Origin: Alphaproteobacteria bacterium
GTDB taxonomy: Bacteria; Pseudomonadota; Alphaproteobacteria; UBA6615
Assembly (NCBI GenBank): GCA_018666195.1
Contig: JABJAG010000042.1
Location: forward strand, 1 to 39,949
Reading direction: 5' to 3'
Length of the DNA: 39,949 bases
The position numbers and the translations under genes were made by a program. Below are positions 7,725 through 16,345 of this stretch, in pieces (position 1 is the stretch's first letter; every line of letters starts with the position of its first letter). The notes beneath the pieces were generated by a model. It was not told the origin of the DNA. It saw nothing but the letters and a program-made list of their open reading frames with translations, and ran no database searches.

Positions 7725-8926
7725 TCGGCAGCTCCAAGTTGTTCGATGATCCGCTCGGCGAGACGGTCTGCCACGTCAATTTTCGACATGGTGGGCCAGT
7801 CTTCGACGCCAGCTGCGCTCACAAGGTGGATGGTGTTGTCTGCGCCGCCAAATGTGCCGGTTTCGGGCGACACGTCATTGGCGAGGATCCAGTCACAGCC
7901 CTTGCGTTCGCGTTTGGACTGCGCATGAGCGACCACATCCTCGGTTTCTGCGGCAAAGCCGATCACCAGATCGGGACGGGTGTTTGCGGTGGCCGACAAT
8001 GTGGCCAGAATATCCGGGTTCTCCGCCATTTCGAGGGCGGGAACACCGCTGCCGTTTTTCTTCAGTTTCTCGCTGGCTTGGGTGGCAACACGCCAGTCGG
8101 CAACGGCGGCGGCGCAGACAGCGATATCAGCGGGCAGGGCGGATTCACAGGCAGCCAGCATCTCGCGGGCGCTTTCCACGTGGATCATTTGTACACCCGC
8201 CGGGTCAGGCAGGTTGGTCGGGCCGGAGACAAGGGTTGTCAGCGCGCCGCGCCGGGCGAGCGCTGCGGCAATCGCGTGGCCCTGACGGCCTGACGAGCGA
8301 TTGGCGATGTAGCGCACCGGATCGATCGGTTCATGGGTCGGGCCGGACGTGACCAGCGCGCGGCGGCCCGAGAGCGGCGCGCTGTCTTCAAAAAAATCCG
8401 ATACCGCGTCAGCGATCTCGTCGGGTTCAGCCATCCGGCCCGGGCCGAACTCGCCACAGGCCATGTCGCCTTCATTCGGTCCGATAAAGTGCACGCCGCG
8501 TTCGCGAAGTGTCGCCAGATTGGCCTGGGTCGCGGCGTGGGTCCACATGCGGACATTCATGGCAGGTGCGACGAGGACGTCCTTGTCGGTTGCCAGCAGG
8601 GCTGTGGTGGCGAGATCGTCGGCCTGCCCCTGCGCCATCTTGGCCAGAATATCGGCTGTGGCCGGTGCCACCACGACCAGATCAGCATCACGGGAAAGCT
8701 GGATGTGCCCCATCTCGGCTTCGTCGGTGAGCGAAAACAGATCGGTGTAGACCTTGTCTTCGCTCAGCGCTGAAAGTGACAAGGGGGTGACGAATTGAGC
8801 GCCCCCGCGCGTGAGAACGCAGCGCACGGATGCCCCGCGTTTGCGTAGCAGGCGCACCAGCTCCTGACTTTTGTATGCAGCAATTCCGCCACTGACGATC
8901 AGCAGAACTCTTTTGCCATGCAACAT
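7721..8926 (-). CDS. coaBC: Bifunctional phosphopantothenoylcysteine synthetase/decarboxylase
   Basis: This two-domain enzyme of coenzyme A synthesis joins cysteine to phosphopantothenate and decarboxylates the product. The N-terminal FMN-binding CoaC domain has H74 ([11 protein letters not shown]), PAMNVRMW (121-128) and C157 ([10 protein letters not shown]). The CoaB domain begins near residue 186 with [19 protein letters not shown] (195-213). The start at 8926 ([10 protein letters not shown], 401 residues) is chosen over ATG 8941 because GGAGG lies 8 bases upstream of it, inside the longer frame. A promoter candidate is at 8986-9014. It is the first gene of the coaBC-dut-rrf2-cysK-moeB group. 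Confidence 0.95.
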   Translation of the reverse strand: MLHGKRVLLIVSGGIAAYKSQELVRLLRKRGASVRCVLTRGGAQFVTPLSLSALSEDKVYTDLFSLTDEAEMGHIQLSRDADLVVVAPATADILAKMAQGQADDLATTALLATDKDVLVAPAMNVRMWTHAATQANLATLRERGVHFIGPNEGDMACGEFGPGRMAEPDEIADAVSDFFEDSAPLSGRRALVTSGPTHEPIDPVRYIANRSSGRQGHAIAAALARRGALTTLVSGPTNLPDPAGVQMIHVESAREMLAACESALPADIAVCAAAVADWRVATQASEKLKKNGSGVPALEMAENPDILATLSATANTRPDLVIGFAAETEDVVAHAQSKRERKGCDWILANDVSPETGTFGGADNTIHLVSAAGVEDWPTMSKIDVADRLAERIIEQLGAAE

Positions 8927-8985
8927 TGCGTATGCCTCCATGCCCGGACAGTCGGGGCGGGTGAGCGCGTAAACTACGGAAAACT

Positions 8986-9014
8986 ATTGTAATTAAATAG
9001 GGTCATGTCCACAA
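8986..9014 (-). promoter_or_regulatory. Candidate promoter of coaBC-dut-rrf2-cysK-moeB
   Basis: Read on the minus strand, TTGTGG (9014-9009) and TACAAT (8991-8986) are 17 bp apart. The -10 matches 5 of 6, the -35 only 3 of 6. The local sequence is AT-rich compared with its surroundings. A transcript would start near 8979, about 50 nt before coaBC. Confidence 0.45.
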
Positions 9015-9023
9015 CCCGACAAG

Positions 9024-9045
9024 CCCGGATTTCTGCACGTCCGGG
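9024..9045 (-). terminator. Hairpin after ubiB, possible weak terminator
   Basis: CCCGGA (9024-9029) pairs with TCCGGG (9040-9045) around a 10-base loop, about 50 bp past the ubiB stop. There is no strong U-run, so termination here is uncertain. Confidence 0.3.
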
Positions 9046-9092
9046 ATTTGGCAGGTTCATGTATCGGTGCGTGATGCGGGTGGCTGTGGCGG

Positions 9093-10670
9093 CTAGTTGA
9101 GCAGCGCAACGACCGATATAGCGGCGGTGACCGCAATGGCCAGCCACAGGGGCCATTTGGGAGACCCGGCCGTTTTCAGATCGAGAGACAGCCGTCCTTC
9201 GCTGATGGTGGTTGCGGCACGTTCGACGGCTTGTACCGCATCGGGCAGGCGCTGGACGGCGAGAATGGTACTGGCGGCGACTTCGGCCAGACGGGCTTCC
9301 GGACCGCGATGTTCGCGCATCCAGTCCTCGATCAAGGGCAGCGCGAGTTGCCACATATTGAGTTCGGGTGCCAGGCGGCGGCCCACGCCTTCAGCGATCA
9401 ACATGGTTTTCTGCAGCATCAACAGCTGCGGTTGCGCTTCCATATCGAAGCGCTCCGAGACCAGAAACAACTGGGCGAGCAGGCGCGCAATCGAGATCTC
9501 GTTGGGTGGGCGGTCGAAGATCGGCTCGCCGATGGCCCGAATGGCTTGCTGGAACACCTCCCGGTCCGTTTCGGGGGGGATGTATCCGGCCTGAAAATGG
9601 ACGTCCGAGACGCGGGGATAGTCGCGGGTGATGAACCCGAGCAGCATATCGGCGAGGAAATACCGGGTCGGGCGGTCGATCCGGCCCATGATTCCGAAAT
9701 CGACCACGCAAAGCGCACCATCGGCCCGCACGAACGCGTTCCCGGGGTGCATATCGGCGTGGAAGAAGCCGTCGCGGAAAACCTGAAGGAAGAAGGATTC
9801 AGACGCCTTGCGGACGACGGCCTCAAGGTCATGTCCGGCGGCGACCAGATCATCCACGTCATGAATCGGGATGCCGTCTATCCATTCGGTGGTGAGGATG
9901 CGCTGGCCTGTACGTTCCCAGTCAACACTCGGAACAACGTACAAAGGATCGTCCTCGAAATTGCCGCGCAGTTCGGATGCAGCCGCGCCTTCCATGCGCA
10001 AATCCATCTCCCAGCGAAGGCTGGTGGCGAAGGTCTCAACCGCGGCAATGGGTTTCAGGCGGCGCAACCGTGGCTGGGCCCTTTCGGCGGTTTCGGCAAT
10101 CCAGCGGAAAAGCTCCAGGTCACGTTCAATGGCGCGTTCAATGCCCGGGCGCAATACCTTGACCGCGACGGTGCGGAGTTCATCCTCGGGTGCGTTTTCC
10201 TGCGGAATATCGGAGGTTTCGTTGTGTACGCGTACCTTGGCGATGTGCACCTGCGCAATGGACGCAGCAGCAACCGGGGTGTCGTCGAAGTCCTCGAACA
10301 GGTTGTCGACCGAAGTTTCGAACTCGGCTTCGATCGCGGCGCGGGCTTCGGCACTGCTGAAGGCGGGCAATTGGTCCTGCAGGGTCGACAGGTCGGCCGC
10401 GATGGTCTCGCCGACCAGATCGGCTCTGGTGCTGAGCATCTGGCCGAATTTGATGAAACTCGGTCCGAGCGCCTGGAGCGCACGGGCAAGCCGTTCCCCG
10501 TCGCGCAGGTCGCGGATGTCGGGCGCGGTGCGAAAACCCGACAGCAACCGGGCCATGAACACCAGGCCGCCGGTTGCGGGCAGCCATTCAGCCGGGAACA
10601 GAGCGTCGTACCGGGCGAGCGTGCGGGCAATCCCGAGCAAGCGGAGAACATTGCGCAAGGGCCGGAACAT
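9093..10670 (-). CDS. ubiB: UbiB, atypical ABC1/ADCK-family kinase-like protein
   Basis: The protein has 525 residues. It carries the family KxGQ motif (K74-F-G-Q77 in FIKFGQMLSTRADL), the alanine-rich loop AAAS (134-137) that replaces the glycine loop of ordinary kinases, the lysine in VKVLRPG (K171), the catalytic-loop counterpart HADMHPGN (304-311) and DFG (324-326). A hydrophobic C-terminal anchor (WPLWLAIAVTAAISVVALLN) would hold it in the inner membrane. UbiB has ATPase activity and supports ubiquinone synthesis, probably by helping lipid intermediates leave the membrane. The start is five bases past the ubiE stop, so the two form an operon. Confidence 0.94.
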   Translation of the reverse strand: MFRPLRNVLRLLGIARTLARYDALFPAEWLPATGGLVFMARLLSGFRTAPDIRDLRDGERLARALQALGPSFIKFGQMLSTRADLVGETIAADLSTLQDQLPAFSSAEARAAIEAEFETSVDNLFEDFDDTPVAAASIAQVHIAKVRVHNETSDIPQENAPEDELRTVAVKVLRPGIERAIERDLELFRWIAETAERAQPRLRRLKPIAAVETFATSLRWEMDLRMEGAAASELRGNFEDDPLYVVPSVDWERTGQRILTTEWIDGIPIHDVDDLVAAGHDLEAVVRKASESFFLQVFRDGFFHADMHPGNAFVRADGALCVVDFGIMGRIDRPTRYFLADMLLGFITRDYPRVSDVHFQAGYIPPETDREVFQQAIRAIGEPIFDRPPNEISIARLLAQLFLVSERFDMEAQPQLLMLQKTMLIAEGVGRRLAPELNMWQLALPLIEDWMREHRGPEARLAEVAASTILAVQRLPDAVQAVERAATTISEGRLSLDLKTAGSPKWPLWLAIAVTAAISVVALLN

Positions 10671-10675
10671 CGGTG

Positions 10676-11452
10676 CTAGATCCGCCGTGCGGTGTGGATG
10701 GCCGCGATTCCGCCCGACAGGTTCTGCACCTTGACCTGCTCCAGCCCGGCTTCACCCATCATGCTGGCCAGTCTGTCCTGATTGGGAAATTTGCGAATAC
10801 TTTCAGCTAGATAGCGGTAGGCCGCCTCATCGCGGGCAACAAAACGTCCCAGTTGCGGCAGGACCGAGAACGAATAACGATCATAAATCTCATCCAGCAC
10901 GGGTAGGACGACGTGGCTGAACTCGAGGCAAAGAAACTGGCCGCCGGGCCGCAGAACGCGCCGCGCGTCAGCCAGTGCGGCGGGGATGTTGGTCACGTTC
11001 CGGAGTCCGAACGCGATCGTATAGACATCATAGGTGGAATCCGGTGCGGGAATGGCCTCCGCATCCCCGCAGACCCAGCTGATACCGGCATCGGGCCCCA
11101 GAATGCCGCGGTCAAGCGCGCGCGCCTTGCCGACCTGCAGCATCTCGGCATTGATGTCACAGACCGTGATCGCTGCGCGGTCTCGGGCTTTCTTGCGGAT
11201 CCGAAAGGCGATGTCGCCGGTGCCGCCCGCGACGTCGAGGACTTTCATATCCGGGCGCATGGCGATGCGATTGACGAACGCTGCTTTCCACGCCCGGTGG
11301 ACGCCCAGGCTCATAAGGTCGTTCATCAGGTCGTAATTGCGCGCGACCGAAGAGAAGACGTCGCGCACACGCGCGCTTTTCTCCGAGACGGGAACGTCTT
11401 CGAAACCGAAATGGGTGGTGTCTTGTGCCGATATGGGGCCAGGTTCGGACAT
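10676..11452 (-). CDS. ubiE: UbiE, ubiquinone/menaquinone C-methyltransferase
   Basis: This SAM-dependent methyltransferase has 258 residues. The YDLMNDLMS signature is at 40-48, the SAM motif VLDVAGGTGD at 71-80, and the later GLRNV motif is present. It methylates the benzoquinol (or demethylmenaquinol) ring in quinone synthesis. It is the first gene of ubiE-ubiB and is divergent from mutM. The N-terminal 25 residues are longer than in E. coli UbiE. The start at 11452 has no obvious ribosome site. Confidence 0.95.
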   Translation of the reverse strand: MSEPGPISAQDTTHFGFEDVPVSEKSARVRDVFSSVARNYDLMNDLMSLGVHRAWKAAFVNRIAMRPDMKVLDVAGGTGDIAFRIRKKARDRAAITVCDINAEMLQVGKARALDRGILGPDAGISWVCGDAEAIPAPDSTYDVYTIAFGLRNVTNIPAALADARRVLRPGGQFLCLEFSHVVLPVLDEIYDRYSFSVLPQLGRFVARDEAAYRYLAESIRKFPNQDRLASMMGEAGLEQVKVQNLSGGIAAIHTARRI

Positions 11453-11575
11453 AGCGGGGGGACCATATCGGAGTAAGGGTCAGGGCGGCAAAAGAAAAGC
11501 CGCGCCCGCTTCAGCGCTTATCGTCGCAGCCGGATGCGCCTATACAGGTCCCACCCGTCTCTTAAAAGGTCCGTG

Positions 11576-12454
11576 ATGCCAGAACTGCCTGAAGTTGAAA
11601 CCGTGGTCCGTGGATTGCGCCCTGCGCTCGAAGGCAAACGCATCGCGCGTGTCGAAGCCCGACGCACCGATCTTCGTTTCCCGTTGCCGGATCGATTTGC
11701 CGACCGGCTGACCGGACGGACAGTCACCGAGGTGGTCCGGCGGGCGAAGTACATTCTGACCCGTCTCGACAGCGGGGAAACCTGGCTGGCGCATCTGGGC
11801 ATGTCGGGACGGTTCACCGTTTCCCCGGGTGCCACGGCCACATCCGGGCAGGCGGGACACAATTCCGGCTGGGCGCTGCCCGAGAAGCACGACCACGTCA
11901 TCGTCGAGATGGCTGACGGCGGGCGGGTTGTTTTCAATGACACGCGCCGGTTTGGCTATATGGACCTGATCCCGCCGGGTGGCGAGGCAGACAGTTCGCA
12001 TTTGTGTGCCATTGGTCCTGAACCATTGTCCCGGGACTTCAACCCTGCGTATCTGGCGAGCGTATTGCGGGGGCGCAAAACCCCGATCAAGTCGGCTTTG
12101 CTCGACCAGAAGACGGTCGCTGGGATCGGCAATATCTATGCCTGCGAAGCGCTGTGGCGTGCCGGGATCAGCCCGCGGCGCAGTGCCCATACGATGACCG
12201 GTCAGCGGGCCGCGCGGCTTGTGGATGCCGTTCAGTCCGTCCTTGAGGAGGCCATAGAAGCTGGCGGCTCCTCGTTGCGCGATTATGTTCAGACCGATGG
12301 GGAGCTGGGCTATTTTCAACACAATTGGGCGGTATACGGACGCGAGGGTGAGGCCTGCCCGAAATGCGGAGATGATGATGCAAAGCCCTGCCGTATACGT
12401 CGTATCGTTCAGTCCGGTCGTTCGACTTTCTATTGCTCTCAACAGCAACGCTGA
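11576..12454 (+). CDS. mutM: Formamidopyrimidine-DNA glycosylase (Fpg)
   Basis: This base-excision repair enzyme removes 8-oxoguanine and formamidopyrimidines. It has 292 residues. The mature N-terminus PELPEVE supplies the proline nucleophile and the catalytic glutamate; K58 ([11 protein letters not shown]) is the conserved lysine. The start at 11576 is fixed by the need for Met-Pro at the N-terminus. The C-terminal zinc finger has CPKC (C261, C264), an extra C272, the DNA-contacting GRST (R282) and C287, but the usual fourth cysteine (YCxxC) is a glutamine (Q290 in YCSQQQR). C272 might replace it. It is divergent from ubiE. Confidence 0.94.
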   Translation: MPELPEVETVVRGLRPALEGKRIARVEARRTDLRFPLPDRFADRLTGRTVTEVVRRAKYILTRLDSGETWLAHLGMSGRFTVSPGATATSGQAGHNSGWALPEKHDHVIVEMADGGRVVFNDTRRFGYMDLIPPGGEADSSHLCAIGPEPLSRDFNPAYLASVLRGRKTPIKSALLDQKTVAGIGNIYACEALWRAGISPRRSAHTMTGQRAARLVDAVQSVLEEAIEAGGSSLRDYVQTDGELGYFQHNWAVYGREGEACPKCGDDDAKPCRIRRIVQSGRSTFYCSQQQR

Positions 12455-12457
12455 GTT

Positions 12458-12841
12458 ATGAGCGCCCCAATGTTGCTACGCACAAAACTGAACGCGACGG
12501 TGATCGCTGGGGCTTTGCTGGTCTGGTCTTCGGTATCCGGGGCACAGTCGGCATATCTCGCTGATGTTGATGATTTGCCTTTGGCGCCGGGCCTGGTTGA
12601 GGATTCCGCGGCGCGGGTAGCGTTCGACAAACCCGCCGGTCGGATTGTCGAGGCTGCCGCGGGTGGTTCGACAACAGCTGCTGCAGTGCGTGACTTCTAT
12701 CGTCAGACACTCCCGGCCCTTGGTTGGCAAGCTGTTGCCCAAAACAGTTGGGCGCGCGGCGAGGAAAGCTTGAAAATTCAGGTCGATCGTGACGGACCCC
12801 CGGTGATCGTCAGGTATTCGCTGTCGCCCCGGGACCGCTGA
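12458..12841 (+). CDS. Small exported protein of unknown function
   Basis: The protein has 127 residues. The N-terminus has a hydrophobic signal ([21 protein letters not shown]) with likely cleavage after SGAQSA, so the mature part is periplasmic and about 95 residues long. Visible blocks are [23 protein letters not shown] and [15 protein letters not shown], followed by [15 protein letters not shown] and [10 protein letters not shown] have the impression that similar small proteins sit between mutM and an enoyl-CoA hydratase in other alphaproteobacteria, but I cannot name a family. An ATG at 12470 is an alternative start. It begins 3 bp after mutM. Confidence 0.7.
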   Translation: MSAPMLLRTKLNATVIAGALLVWSSVSGAQSAYLADVDDLPLAPGLVEDSAARVAFDKPAGRIVEAAAGGSTTAAAVRDFYRQTLPALGWQAVAQNSWARGEESLKIQVDRDGPPVIVRYSLSPRDR

Positions 12842-12884
12842 GCCAAAATTTACTCCAACACAATTGAACACGCAGGAGGCCGCC

Positions 12885-13661
12885 ATGGCCTATGAAAATA
12901 TAGAAGTCGAATCCCAGGGCCATGTTGGCATTGTTCGGCTCAACCGCCCCAAAGCATTGAATGCTTTGTGTGACGCCCTGATCGAAGAACTTGGGCGCGC
13001 GCTGGACGATTTTGAGGCCGATGACAATATAGGTGCGATTGTGCTGACCGGCTCGGAAAAGGCCTTTGCGGCTGGCGCAGATATCAAGGAGATGGCGGGC
13101 AAGTCCTATATGGATGCCTATCTCGAAGATTTCATCACCGATGGCTGGGAGCGGGTCACAGTCTGCCGCAAACCGGTTATTGCCGCCGTCGCTGGATACG
13201 CGCTGGGTGGGGGCTGCGAGCTTGCCATGATGTGTGACTTTATCATTGCGGCAGACACGGCGAAGTTCGGTCAACCGGAGATCACCATCGGGACCATCCC
13301 GGGAGCGGGCGGCACCCAGCGTCTGACGCGCTTTGTCGGCAAATCAAAGGCCATGGAGATGGTTTTGACCGGGCGCATGATGGGGGCCGAGGAGGCCGAA
13401 CGTGCCGGGTTGGTGAGCCGTATCGTGCCGGCAGACGATTTGATGGATGATGCCATCAAGACAGCCGATGCGATCTGCGATCTATCTCGCCCGATCGTCA
13501 TGTTGGCAAAAGAGGCAGTAAACCGGGCGTATGAGACGACGCTCGCCGAAGGCGTGCGGTTTGAGCGTCGGGTCTTCCATTCCACTTTTGCTACCGAAGA
13601 CCAGAAAGAGGGTATGGCCGCTTTCGCTGAAAAGCGGCAAGCGAACTTTAAACACCGCTAG
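12885..13661 (+). CDS. Enoyl-CoA hydratase (crotonase family)
   Basis: This crotonase has 258 residues and hydrates trans-2-enoyl-CoA in fatty acid breakdown. The oxyanion-hole segment [10 protein letters not shown] is at 61-70 and [11 protein letters not shown] at 106-116. Both catalytic glutamates are present: E112 (GGGCEL) and E132 ([19 protein letters not shown]). The start at 12885 follows AGGAGG (12874-12879) at a spacing of five; the TTG start 21 bases earlier is less likely. The organism's main beta-oxidation enzyme cannot be identified from this alone, since the family has many paralogues. Confidence 0.93.
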   Translation: MAYENIEVESQGHVGIVRLNRPKALNALCDALIEELGRALDDFEADDNIGAIVLTGSEKAFAAGADIKEMAGKSYMDAYLEDFITDGWERVTVCRKPVIAAVAGYALGGGCELAMMCDFIIAADTAKFGQPEITIGTIPGAGGTQRLTRFVGKSKAMEMVLTGRMMGAEEAERAGLVSRIVPADDLMDDAIKTADAICDLSRPIVMLAKEAVNRAYETTLAEGVRFERRVFHSTFATEDQKEGMAAFAEKRQANFKHR

Positions 13662-13711
13662 TCCAACTTGCCGGGGGCGCAAAACTCGGCGGAAATCCAG
13701 ATGGTTGCGCC

Positions 13712-13740
13712 TTGACGGCCCTGTGAGGCAGGTCTATATG
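13712..13740 (+). promoter_or_regulatory. Promoter of rpsT
   Basis: TTGACG (13712-13717) and TATATG (13735-13740) are exactly 17 bp apart, one of the best promoter matches in the window. The predicted start near 13747 gives a short leader of about 28 nt before rpsT. Confidence 0.7.
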
Positions 13741-13774
13741 CTGCGGCCAAACGCAAACGAATTCGAGATTAGAC

Positions 13775-14038
13775 ATGGCCAATCATCATTCCGCAAAAGT
13801 GCGCATCCGCAGAGCTGAACGTCGCACAGCGATTAACGGCGACCGTCTTGGGCGCGTGCGCACACATGTGAAGATGGTGGAGAGCGCCATCGCATCCGGC
13901 GACAAATCTGCTGCCGAGGTTGCCCTTCGGGCCGCCCAGCCAGAGCTGCAACGCGGTGCGCAAAAAGGTGTGCTGCATGCCAACACAGCGTCGAGAAAAA
14001 TCTCTCGCCTGTCTGCGCGCATCAAGGCGATGGCCTAA
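13775..14038 (+). CDS. rpsT: 30S ribosomal protein S20
   Basis: The 87-residue basic protein begins [23 protein letters not shown]... in the S20 pattern, with the C-terminal [17 protein letters not shown] helix. It binds 16S rRNA during small-subunit assembly. It has its own promoter and a strong terminator. Placement directly before dnaA is common in alphaproteobacteria. Confidence 0.96.
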   Translation: MANHHSAKVRIRRAERRTAINGDRLGRVRTHVKMVESAIASGDKSAAEVALRAAQPELQRGAQKGVLHANTASRKISRLSARIKAMA

Positions 14039-14066
14039 CCCACCACCACCTTTGAGTTTTTTCGAG

Positions 14067-14090
14067 CCGCGCCCTTTGGGCGCGGTTTTC
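14067..14090 (+). terminator. Rho-independent terminator of rpsT
   Basis: CCGCGCCC (14067-14074) and GGGCGCGG (14078-14085) form a perfect 8-bp GC stem with a TTT loop, followed by TTTTC. It lies 28 bp past the rpsT stop and separates it from the dnaA region. Confidence 0.9.
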
Positions 14091-14661
14091 GTTTGGGTGA
14101 TTGGTCAGGTCATCCGACGAAATTTTCGTGTTTTTTTATCGATTCGACCTTTTGACCAGTTGCGGGCTTGGCCCTGTCACGCTATCTTCAACTCGCCTTT
14201 CGGGATCGAGAAATAGTAAAACAAAATACTCGGTCGGACGAATTAACATTCAATACGAGAGAAAATTTAACGAGACTGGGAAAATTTAATAAAACCAAGT
14301 ACTTGCGGAGATGTGTGCGGCCAAACGAAGTAAAAACCCGTTAATACCAAGAAATAAAAAGTAATACTTGGTGTAAGAATACGGAATGATGTTGGGGGTT
14401 GGTTGTCACGTTTCTGTCTTCGAGGTTTCATCGGAGTGTTTTCGTTTTGAGTGTTTCTCCGATTTCTCCAAGGGCAGGGGTGGACAGTGGGATGTCCTTC
14501 GGACGTTTTGCCGACGACATTGTGTGTTGTCCAAATGAATTGATTGACGGTGGTCGCGTTGCGCGGTCTCGGTCACACGAATGGTCATGGCGCGTATTAG
14601 GGTTCTTGGCGGAATCACGTGTTGAAAAATAACGAGTTGTGTTTACGGAGTGTTTCGCCAG
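14091..14661. other. AT-rich non-coding region upstream of dnaA
   Basis: These 571 bp hold no credible gene. The stretch 14205-14395 is far richer in A and T than its surroundings. It contains GAAAATTTAA twice (14261-14270, 14280-14289), the 10-bp palindrome CAAGTACTTG (14296-14305), the inverted pair ACCAAG/CTTGGT (14346-14351, 14367-14372), five AATAC words on one strand (14225, 14252, 14343, 14363, 14378), and ACGAAATTTTCGT (14117-14129) before a T-run. GANTC sites lie at 14141 and 14612. No good match to TTATCCACA was found by eye. It may be a long dnaA control region or an origin-like segment; neither is shown. Confidence 0.6.
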
Positions 14662-16101
14662 ATGGGTGAGCAGTGGGGCCAGGCCGACGGATCTTTGACG
14701 GAGCAGTGGACACGGGTGCGCGCACGCTTGCGGTCCGATGTCGGAGATGCTGCATATAACAGTTGGCTCAAGCCGCTGACTCTTGGCGATTTCAACGCCG
14801 GACGTTTGCGCGTGGCTGTCCCGACCCGTTTCATGCGCGACTGGATCGAACAGAATTATGGTCCCCGCCTCGGTGAATTGTGGGCCGATGAGAATGATGG
14901 GGTTAAATCCGTCGAGATCATCGTGGAGCCGACCCAGACAATTATTCAGCCAGCCGGAGCGCCGCCGCGCCAGCCGCTGGCGCAGCGCATCGAGTCAGAG
15001 GCCGCGCCTCGAGGGGCGAATGGCGGCGGTGTGGCTGCCACGAGAGCTGGCGAGGGTGGTGATCCGTCGCTGGAAGATGTGCGTGCCATTATTGATGAGC
15101 GTTTCAAGTTTTCCAACTTTGTCGTCGGGCGCTCGAATGAGCTGGCCCACGCTGCCGCGCGTCGCGTCGGTGAATCCAAGAGTGTCCCGTTCAACCCGCT
15201 GTTCCTGTATGGCGGTGTCGGGCTGGGCAAGACCCATTTGATGCATGCGATTGCATGGCACATCACGGAGCGTGAACCTCAGCGGCGCGTTCTCTATATG
15301 TCAGCCGAAAAATTCATGTATCAGTTCATCCGTGCCCTGCGGTATCGCACCATCATGGACTTCAAGGAGCAGTTCCGCTCAGTAGATGTTCTGATGATCG
15401 ATGACATTCAGTTCATCGCGGGCAAGGATTCGACTCAGGAAGAATTTTTCCACACTTTCAATGCCTTGGTGGACCAAAACCGCCAAATCATCGTGTCCGC
15501 GGACAAGTCTCCGTCTGATCTGGAAGGCATGGAAGAGCGCCTGAAGTCGCGCCTCGGCTGTGGCTTGGTTGCCGATATCCATCCGACGGATTACGAATTG
15601 CGGCTTGGCATTCTGCTGGCGAAGGCTGAGCACGTCGGTGCGGATATTCCCGACAAGGTTCTGGAGTTTCTTGCCCACAAGATCACGTCGAATGTGCGTG
15701 AGCTCGAGGGTGCACTGAATCGGATTGTGGCCCATGCAACGCTTGTGGGCCGTGCGGTCACTTTGGAGACAACACAGGATGTGTTGCACGACCTGCTGCG
15801 CGCCAATGATCGCCGGGTGACCATTGAGGAAATTCAGAAACGCGTGGCTGAGCATTTCAACATTCGTCTCGCCGATATGCATTCGGCGCGTCGGGCTCGT
15901 GCTGTGGCTCGTCCGCGACAGGTCGCGATGTATCTGGCCAAGCAACTGACATCGCGATCGCTGCCGGAAATCGGCCGCAAATTTGGCGGACGCGATCACA
16001 CCACGGTCATGCACGCGGTCAAGAAGGTCGAGGAATTGCGCTCGGCAGATGCGGGATTCAACGAAGATGTTGAGCTGTTGCGCCGCATGTTGGAGATTTG
16101 A
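14662..16101 (+). CDS. dnaA: Chromosomal replication initiator protein DnaA
   Basis: The protein has 479 residues. Domain I is at about 1-90, a Pro/Gly-rich linker at 95-140, then the AAA+ domain with Walker A GGVGLGKT (184-191) and Walker B MIDDIQFI (D247-D248). The C-terminal helix-turn-helix ends with the DnaA signature around SLPEIGRKFGGRDHTTVMHAV. DnaA melts the origin and loads helicase. The ATG at 14662 is preferred, with GGAG 11 bases upstream (14647-14650); a GTG at 14650 overlaps that site. A GANTC site lies about 46 bp before the start. Confidence 0.97.
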   Translation: MGEQWGQADGSLTEQWTRVRARLRSDVGDAAYNSWLKPLTLGDFNAGRLRVAVPTRFMRDWIEQNYGPRLGELWADENDGVKSVEIIVEPTQTIIQPAGAPPRQPLAQRIESEAAPRGANGGGVAATRAGEGGDPSLEDVRAIIDERFKFSNFVVGRSNELAHAAARRVGESKSVPFNPLFLYGGVGLGKTHLMHAIAWHITEREPQRRVLYMSAEKFMYQFIRALRYRTIMDFKEQFRSVDVLMIDDIQFIAGKDSTQEEFFHTFNALVDQNRQIIVSADKSPSDLEGMEERLKSRLGCGLVADIHPTDYELRLGILLAKAEHVGADIPDKVLEFLAHKITSNVRELEGALNRIVAHATLVGRAVTLETTQDVLHDLLRANDRRVTIEEIQKRVAEHFNIRLADMHSARRARAVARPRQVAMYLAKQLTSRSLPEIGRKFGGRDHTTVMHAVKKVEELRSADAGFNEDVELLRRMLEI

Positions 16102-16146
16102 TCCACCGATCGCGTGCTGGTGCCGCGTAAGGCATTGTAATTCAAT

Positions 16147-16158
16147 AGATAATTATCT
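16147..16158. promoter_or_regulatory. 12-bp perfect palindrome downstream of dnaA
   Basis: AGATAATTATCT is a perfect, uninterrupted palindrome in the dnaA-dnaN gap, in an AT-rich patch. It could be a protein site, but no regulator is known to me for it. Confidence 0.35.
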
Positions 16159-16176
16159 CGTTCTCCTGGCGGCGCG

Positions 16177-16192
16177 CAGGCCGAAAGGCCTG
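16177..16192 (+). other. GAAA-loop hairpin in the dnaA-dnaN gap
   Basis: CAGGCC and GGCCTG pair around the stable tetraloop GAAA. There is no U-run, so it is not a typical terminator. It overlaps the -35 region of the candidate dnaN promoter. Confidence 0.45.
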
Positions 16193-16218
16193 ACGAATCA
16201 CCCTGATTCTGCTATAGT
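16190..16218 (+). promoter_or_regulatory. Candidate dnaN promoter
   Basis: CTGACG (16190-16195) and TATAGT (16213-16218) are 17 bp apart (4 of 6 and 5 of 6 matches). Two GANTC sites lie within the spacer and at its edge (16195-16199, 16205-16209). The leader to dnaN would be about 120 nt. Confidence 0.45.
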
Positions 16219-16256
16219 CAATCACTGTCAGAATTTTCACGGATTCAGCGGGATTC
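16195..16256. promoter_or_regulatory. Cluster of four GANTC methylation sites before dnaN
   Basis: GAATC-ACCCT-GATTC (16195-16209) and GATTC-AGCGG-GATTC (16242-16256) are two GANTC-N5-GANTC pairs whose starts are 47 bp apart. GANTC is the target of the cell-cycle methylase CcrM in alphaproteobacteria, and such sites near promoters can give GcrA- or methylation-dependent timing. The function here is inferred. Confidence 0.55.
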
Positions 16257-16345
16257 CGGCGATTTCCTGAAGAGTCTTCCGGGTTGCTCCGGGATATTCA
16301 AAATCTCCGCCGAACACCGCTCCGGGATGAAGAGGAACAAGAAGA

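Noticed and set aside
9231-10679. Long plus-strand open frame (482 codons) opposite ubiB
   Set aside because: The minus-strand frame has all UbiB motifs. The plus frame is low in complexity, has no family pattern and exists because of GC-rich codon bias.
11540-12448. Minus-strand open frame of 302 codons opposite mutM
   Set aside because: It lies fully across a clear mutM and its translation shows no motif or membrane pattern.
14399-14632. 77-codon open frame before dnaA
   Set aside because: It has no ribosome site, unusual composition (Phe, Ser and Arg rich) and no motif. The region reads better as non-coding.
14091-14661. Classical oriC with DnaA boxes
   Set aside because: No 9-mer close to TTATCCACA was seen on either strand; the best matches were about 6 of 9. 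Only an origin-like composition can be claimed.
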